DNA from: Deltaproteobacteria bacterium
GTDB lineage: Bacteria; Desulfobacterota; Desulfomonilia; UBA1062
DNA length: 64,000 nt
Direction of reading: 5' to 3'
Assembly (NCBI GenBank): GCA_029552245.1
Contig: JAKPDW010000001.1
Span: 29,763 to 93,762, forward strand
A program made the translations under genes and the position numbers. Below the pieces are notes generated by a model. That model saw only the letters and a list, made by a program, of their open reading frames with translations, searched no databases and was not told the origin of the DNA. Positions 63,591 to 64,000 of the stretch are shown in pieces; the first letter of the stretch is position 1, and the number at the start of each line of letters is the position of its first letter.

Positions 63591-63906
63591 TACGCCCGGC
63601 CTGGGGCGCATGAGGGGGAAGCCGCTCTTGCAGGTCGTACAGCACCACCTGCAACACCGCCCTGTGCACACATACTGGGGCGCATGACGAGGAAACAGCT
63701 CTCGGCGGTCGTTCAAGGGTCCGGCCTCGGACGTGCCAGGTCGACGCCTCCCGGTCCCACAACAACGGGCCGGGCGGACCCAGCCGCCCGGCCCCCCTAT
63801 GGAGAAGTCTCACAGATGCGGAGTCTTCGTTGTCAAGAAACGTATCGACACGTTTGGGGAAGGTTCATGACAACTTTGGCACGTGAAAAGTGCTATAAGT
63901 TGGCTT
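63591..63906. other. Leader region of the IS element, AT-richer than surroundings
   Basis: The last ~100 bases drop clearly in GC before the transposase ATG. The left end of the element should lie here, but I cannot fix the terminal inverted repeat without the other end. Confidence 0.4.
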
Positions 63907-64000
63907 ATGGACAAGGTTAACAGGTACTGTCATCGTTCGCACATTTCCGAGAGGGTTTTTCGTCTTATTGTGAGGTATTTTTCCATGGATCTTGAGGCGA
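63907..64000 (+). mobile_element. IS1595/ISXO2-type transposase, 5' fragment cut by window end
   Basis: The 31 visible codons read MDKVNRYCHRSHISERVFRL then IVRYFSMDLEA. This matches the opening of IS1595-family transposases (SHISExxFRxIVRYFxLDLxA). Base composition is lower in GC than the genome, as expected for a mobile element. The rest lies outside the window. Confidence 0.75.

Noticed and set aside
63880..63906. Sigma54-like promoter TGGCACG...TGC before the transposase
   Set aside because: The spacing between GG and GC is 12 bases rather than 10, so it does not fit the -24/-12 consensus.
1..64000. CRISPR arrays, rRNA and tRNA genes
   Set aside because: No regularly spaced repeats, rRNA-like sequence or cloverleaf with a T-loop was recognised by eye; a tRNAscan run could still find a missed tRNA.

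Overview
The window is high-GC DNA, with Leu mostly CTC and Arg often AGG by eye. Its gene content suggests an anaerobic Desulfobacterota-like (deltaproteobacterial) bacterium. It has a tungsten-type aldehyde:ferredoxin oxidoreductase, AMP-forming and ADP-forming acyl-CoA synthetase proteins, CoA-transferase and enoyl-CoA isomerase genes, many PAS-type sensors, HesB-like proteins with Cys-rich tails, and two genes whose in-frame TGA replaces a key cysteine. The taxonomic placement is inference; there is no rRNA or other strong marker.

Layout. 1-2.8 kb (minus): the 5' part of an RND-type periplasmic adaptor gene with a cysteine-rich N-terminus, a HesB-like gene with a Sec codon, its Cys paralogue, and a small ribbon-helix-helix protein. 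3.4-7.2 kb: an acyl-CoA ligase and FtsH. 8-18.5 kb: sensors (a PAS histidine kinase, a PAS protein with a CxxC/CPxC tail, a PAS-LuxR regulator) interleaved with a CoA-transferase/GNAT fusion, an enoyl-CoA isomerase, a YheT-like hydrolase and an M29 aminopeptidase. 19.5-24.2 kb: a B12-binding radical SAM protein, a LarA-like protein, an SDR and a universal stress protein. 24.5-28.4 kb: a five-gene islet (PNPOx-like, truncated PEP-synthase-like, STAS/DUF1990-like, FAD desaturase-like, chalcone-isomerase-like) bracketed by 38-bp direct repeats, which looks acquired. 28.8-31.4 kb: HMCES/YedK, a START protein, a Nudix hydrolase and a TIGR04076 protein. 31.7-43.3 kb: a hybrid kinase, a CoA-disulfide-reductase-like flavoenzyme with Sec at the active site, the AOR-SCP2-ADH-SCP2 operon, and a two-component pair.

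43.8-47.2 kb holds a DUF3108 protein, an exported protein gene interrupted by TAG, and a class IV aminotransferase. 47.7-58.1 kb is a housekeeping run, all on the plus strand: yceD-rpmF-fabD-fabG-acpP-fabF-rpiB-glyA-nrdR-ribD-ribE-ribBA-ribH-nusB. It covers fatty-acid initiation and elongation, one-carbon metabolism and complete riboflavin synthesis, with many overlapping start/stop codons. plsX and fabH, often found between rpmF and fabD, are absent. 58-63.6 kb has a pentapeptide protein coupled to a DUF342 protein, a small Cys-rich protein, a zinc-dependent phospholipase C-like protein and an ADP-forming acyl-CoA synthetase alpha-type protein. The window ends inside an IS1595/ISXO2-type transposase gene.

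The most notable points are the two predicted selenoproteins, each with a hairpin just after the UGA. Next are the repeat-bracketed islet, the aldehyde/alcohol/SCP2 operon beside the selenoflavoenzyme, and the TAG-interrupted exported protein. No tRNA, rRNA or CRISPR array was recognised.
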